DNA of 62,820 bases, taken from positions 1-62,820 of the forward strand of contig RCNN01000147.1 in NCBI GenBank assembly GCA_003667245.1, given 5' to 3'. Below are positions 61,500-62,820 of the stretch, one piece after another (position 1 is the first letter of the stretch; the number at the start of each line of letters is the position of its first letter). Made by a program: the position numbers and the translations under genes. Under the pieces are notes generated by a model. That model ran no database searches, was not told the origin of the DNA, and was given only the letters and a program-made list of their open reading frames with translations. Source of the stretch: Heterostelium multicystogenum. Lineage: Eukaryota > Evosea > Eumycetozoa > Acytosteliales > Acytosteliaceae.

Positions 61500-62820
61500 A
61501 TCCCATAGCTTTGGCCAATTTCTTTTTGAATGGGATACTTTCAATCGTGAAATCATCACTCTATTTAGGTTCTGTTTCTACTTGATGATGGCCATTGACT
61601 TTTGGTGTGAGATACCCAGATCTGCAAACTACAGTCGAGAGATTAGCAGCTTTAATACATCGCATTTCAGTATAGAGTTTATTGATGACTTTATTTCGCC
61701 TCTAATTGATACCAATAGTTTTCTGCTGGCACTGGCTATTGGAGGATTGCTTTCTTTGAGAGCTGCATGTGGTGCTTCCTATCGATTTGAAACGGCAATG
61801 ATTGCAGCTATAAAGTTCTATATCGTTTTCTTTAGTCAAACTGACAACTTTCAACATCATTACTTTTGTGCTTGCTTTTGTTGGTGCTTGCCACTATTGA
61901 TTGGAAAGCAATTAGTGAAGGAGAGCAACAGCAATACTGCTGGCAACTACGTTTTGGTATTGGTACAATATCAAGTGGATACGAAACTACACCCAAATTG
62001 GATTATATGGGTCTTTCACTACCCAGAATGATTGGACCTGAATTCAGAAATCTAGCAGAATCATTATTCCAAATGGTTTTTGGTAAACTCTGTTTCTTCC
62101 AAATACAATGATGATCATTCTCCAATCTGACCATTGTAACGAACTATTCTTGGCCATTGCCATTCATATTAGATGGCTTGCACCCTTTACAACACTAATT
62201 GTAATTACCAATGCCACTTTTCATGCTCTATCTGGACTTAGAATTGGAACATTTCTCAACAATTTATGATGATCCTTTATATCATAACTATTCCAAAATC
62301 CTATAACCTCTTTTGTTGTTAGGATATTCTCATCACATCAACCAAGCAACAGACCATACAGAAACGATGGAAATATAATCAAATGTAGTAGTATCAATTC
62401 TCTAGCCATTTCGACAAAGTTTCCTTATTGAGTACTTTATAAAAGATCCACTCATTCAACCAGTACTTATCAAAACACTCTACATTAGCATAGTATTCTA
62501 TGCGTCAATCTCAGTCATCCTCACTAAAGAAGTAGAAACAACCTAACTCAGAGACACAGCAATCATATTCTTATTACTTTTACTTATATGTTTACCTCGT
62601 CCGTTTCAACTGATCAAATTAGAAGACTGCATGTTGATATGGGAGCATTGTCTATTACTGCCTCCAGAATGGACCTATCAATTGAACACTACAAACATGC
62701 CCTTGCACCAGGGTCGTAGAGAACTGAGTGGTTACACAAGATTGGTACCCATTCAGGAGTATGATTACGAGTTTATTGGCGATCTCGTCTGTTCCTCGAG
62801 TCAAAGCAACGCATGAAGGA
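61500..62820 (+). CDS. HTTM (vitamin K-dependent carboxylase-like) multi-pass protein, partial
   Basis: Multi-pass segment beginning FEWDTFNREIITLFRFCF, then FFSQTDNFQHHY, LLVLATIDW, WQLRFGIGTISSGYETTPKL, NELFLAIAIHIRWLAPFTTL and FHALSGLRIGTFLNNL, the helix order of the HTTM domain (W-x-LR...I...Y...KL, then FL.I..H). The gene continues towards the window end with PRPFQLIKLEDCMLIWEHCL and may be cut off or end at 62814. Frames change near 61870, 62110 and 62290. Whether it has carboxylase activity or is a distant fold relative cannot be judged; the catalytic Lys region of animal GGCX was not identified. Possible bacterial origin is an inference. Confidence 0.5.

Overview
The window is nuclear DNA of a dictyostelid social amoeba, and probably not Dictyostelium discoideum itself. 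The evidence is AT-rich spacers, short AT-rich introns (about 50-110 bp, GTA donors, TAG/CAG acceptors), TAA-dominated stops, Asn/Ser/Thr-rich low-complexity protein segments, and lineage-typical genes: a GPCR-PIP kinase fusion (RpkA type), an AprA-type proliferation repressor, a ComC-like surface protein and tiny MTLL/MTIL starter-exon genes. I saw no tRNA, rRNA, transposon or CRISPR array.

Layout. 0-10 kb: broken GH38 alpha-mannosidase (+), GPI-anchored mucin-like protein (+), alanine-glyoxylate aminotransferase (-), UDP-glucose pyrophosphorylase (+). 10-27 kb, all on minus: class I PI3-kinase, RpkA-like GPCR-PIP5K, a large mitochondrial PPR-like protein, a Cys-rich membrane protein, the GPI transamidase subunit GAA1, WDR5. 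27-37 kb, all on plus: C1D exosome cofactor, CDCA7-type zinc-finger protein, AprA homologue, Sti1/Hop co-chaperone. 37-56.7 kb, almost all on minus: two FMN reductase paralogues flanking a 2H phosphoesterase, a SPE-39/VIPAS39-like protein, a lipoxygenase-like protein, a DUF4214-like protein, a RhoGEF, Gemin5, a 66-aa protein, biotin protein ligase and a protein with four unusual Cys/His modules; one tiny plus-strand gene lies at 41.5 kb. 57-62.8 kb, plus: a ComC-like LRR/EGF membrane protein, then a small membrane protein next to an HTTM (vitamin K carboxylase-like) gene that runs off the window.

Genes that may work together: RpkA (makes PI(4,5)P2) and class I PI3K (turns it into PIP3) sit in tandem on one strand, and a RhoGEF is nearby. 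GAA1 would attach the GPI anchor of proteins such as the mucin encoded here. Otherwise this is a mixed housekeeping and lineage-specific neighbourhood.

The strongest global oddity is that nearly every conserved gene is interrupted by one or more single-base gains or losses, mostly in short homopolymers, with the protein continuing intact in the next frame. This looks like sequencing error in the source assembly, so gene spans below are given across the breaks. The most interesting leads are the lipoxygenase-like protein with changed iron ligands, the SPE-39 and Gemin5 homologues, the CDCA7-type protein, the four-module CLH protein, the split HTTM locus, and an isolated hairpin of about 50 bp per arm at 44.16-44.31 kb.
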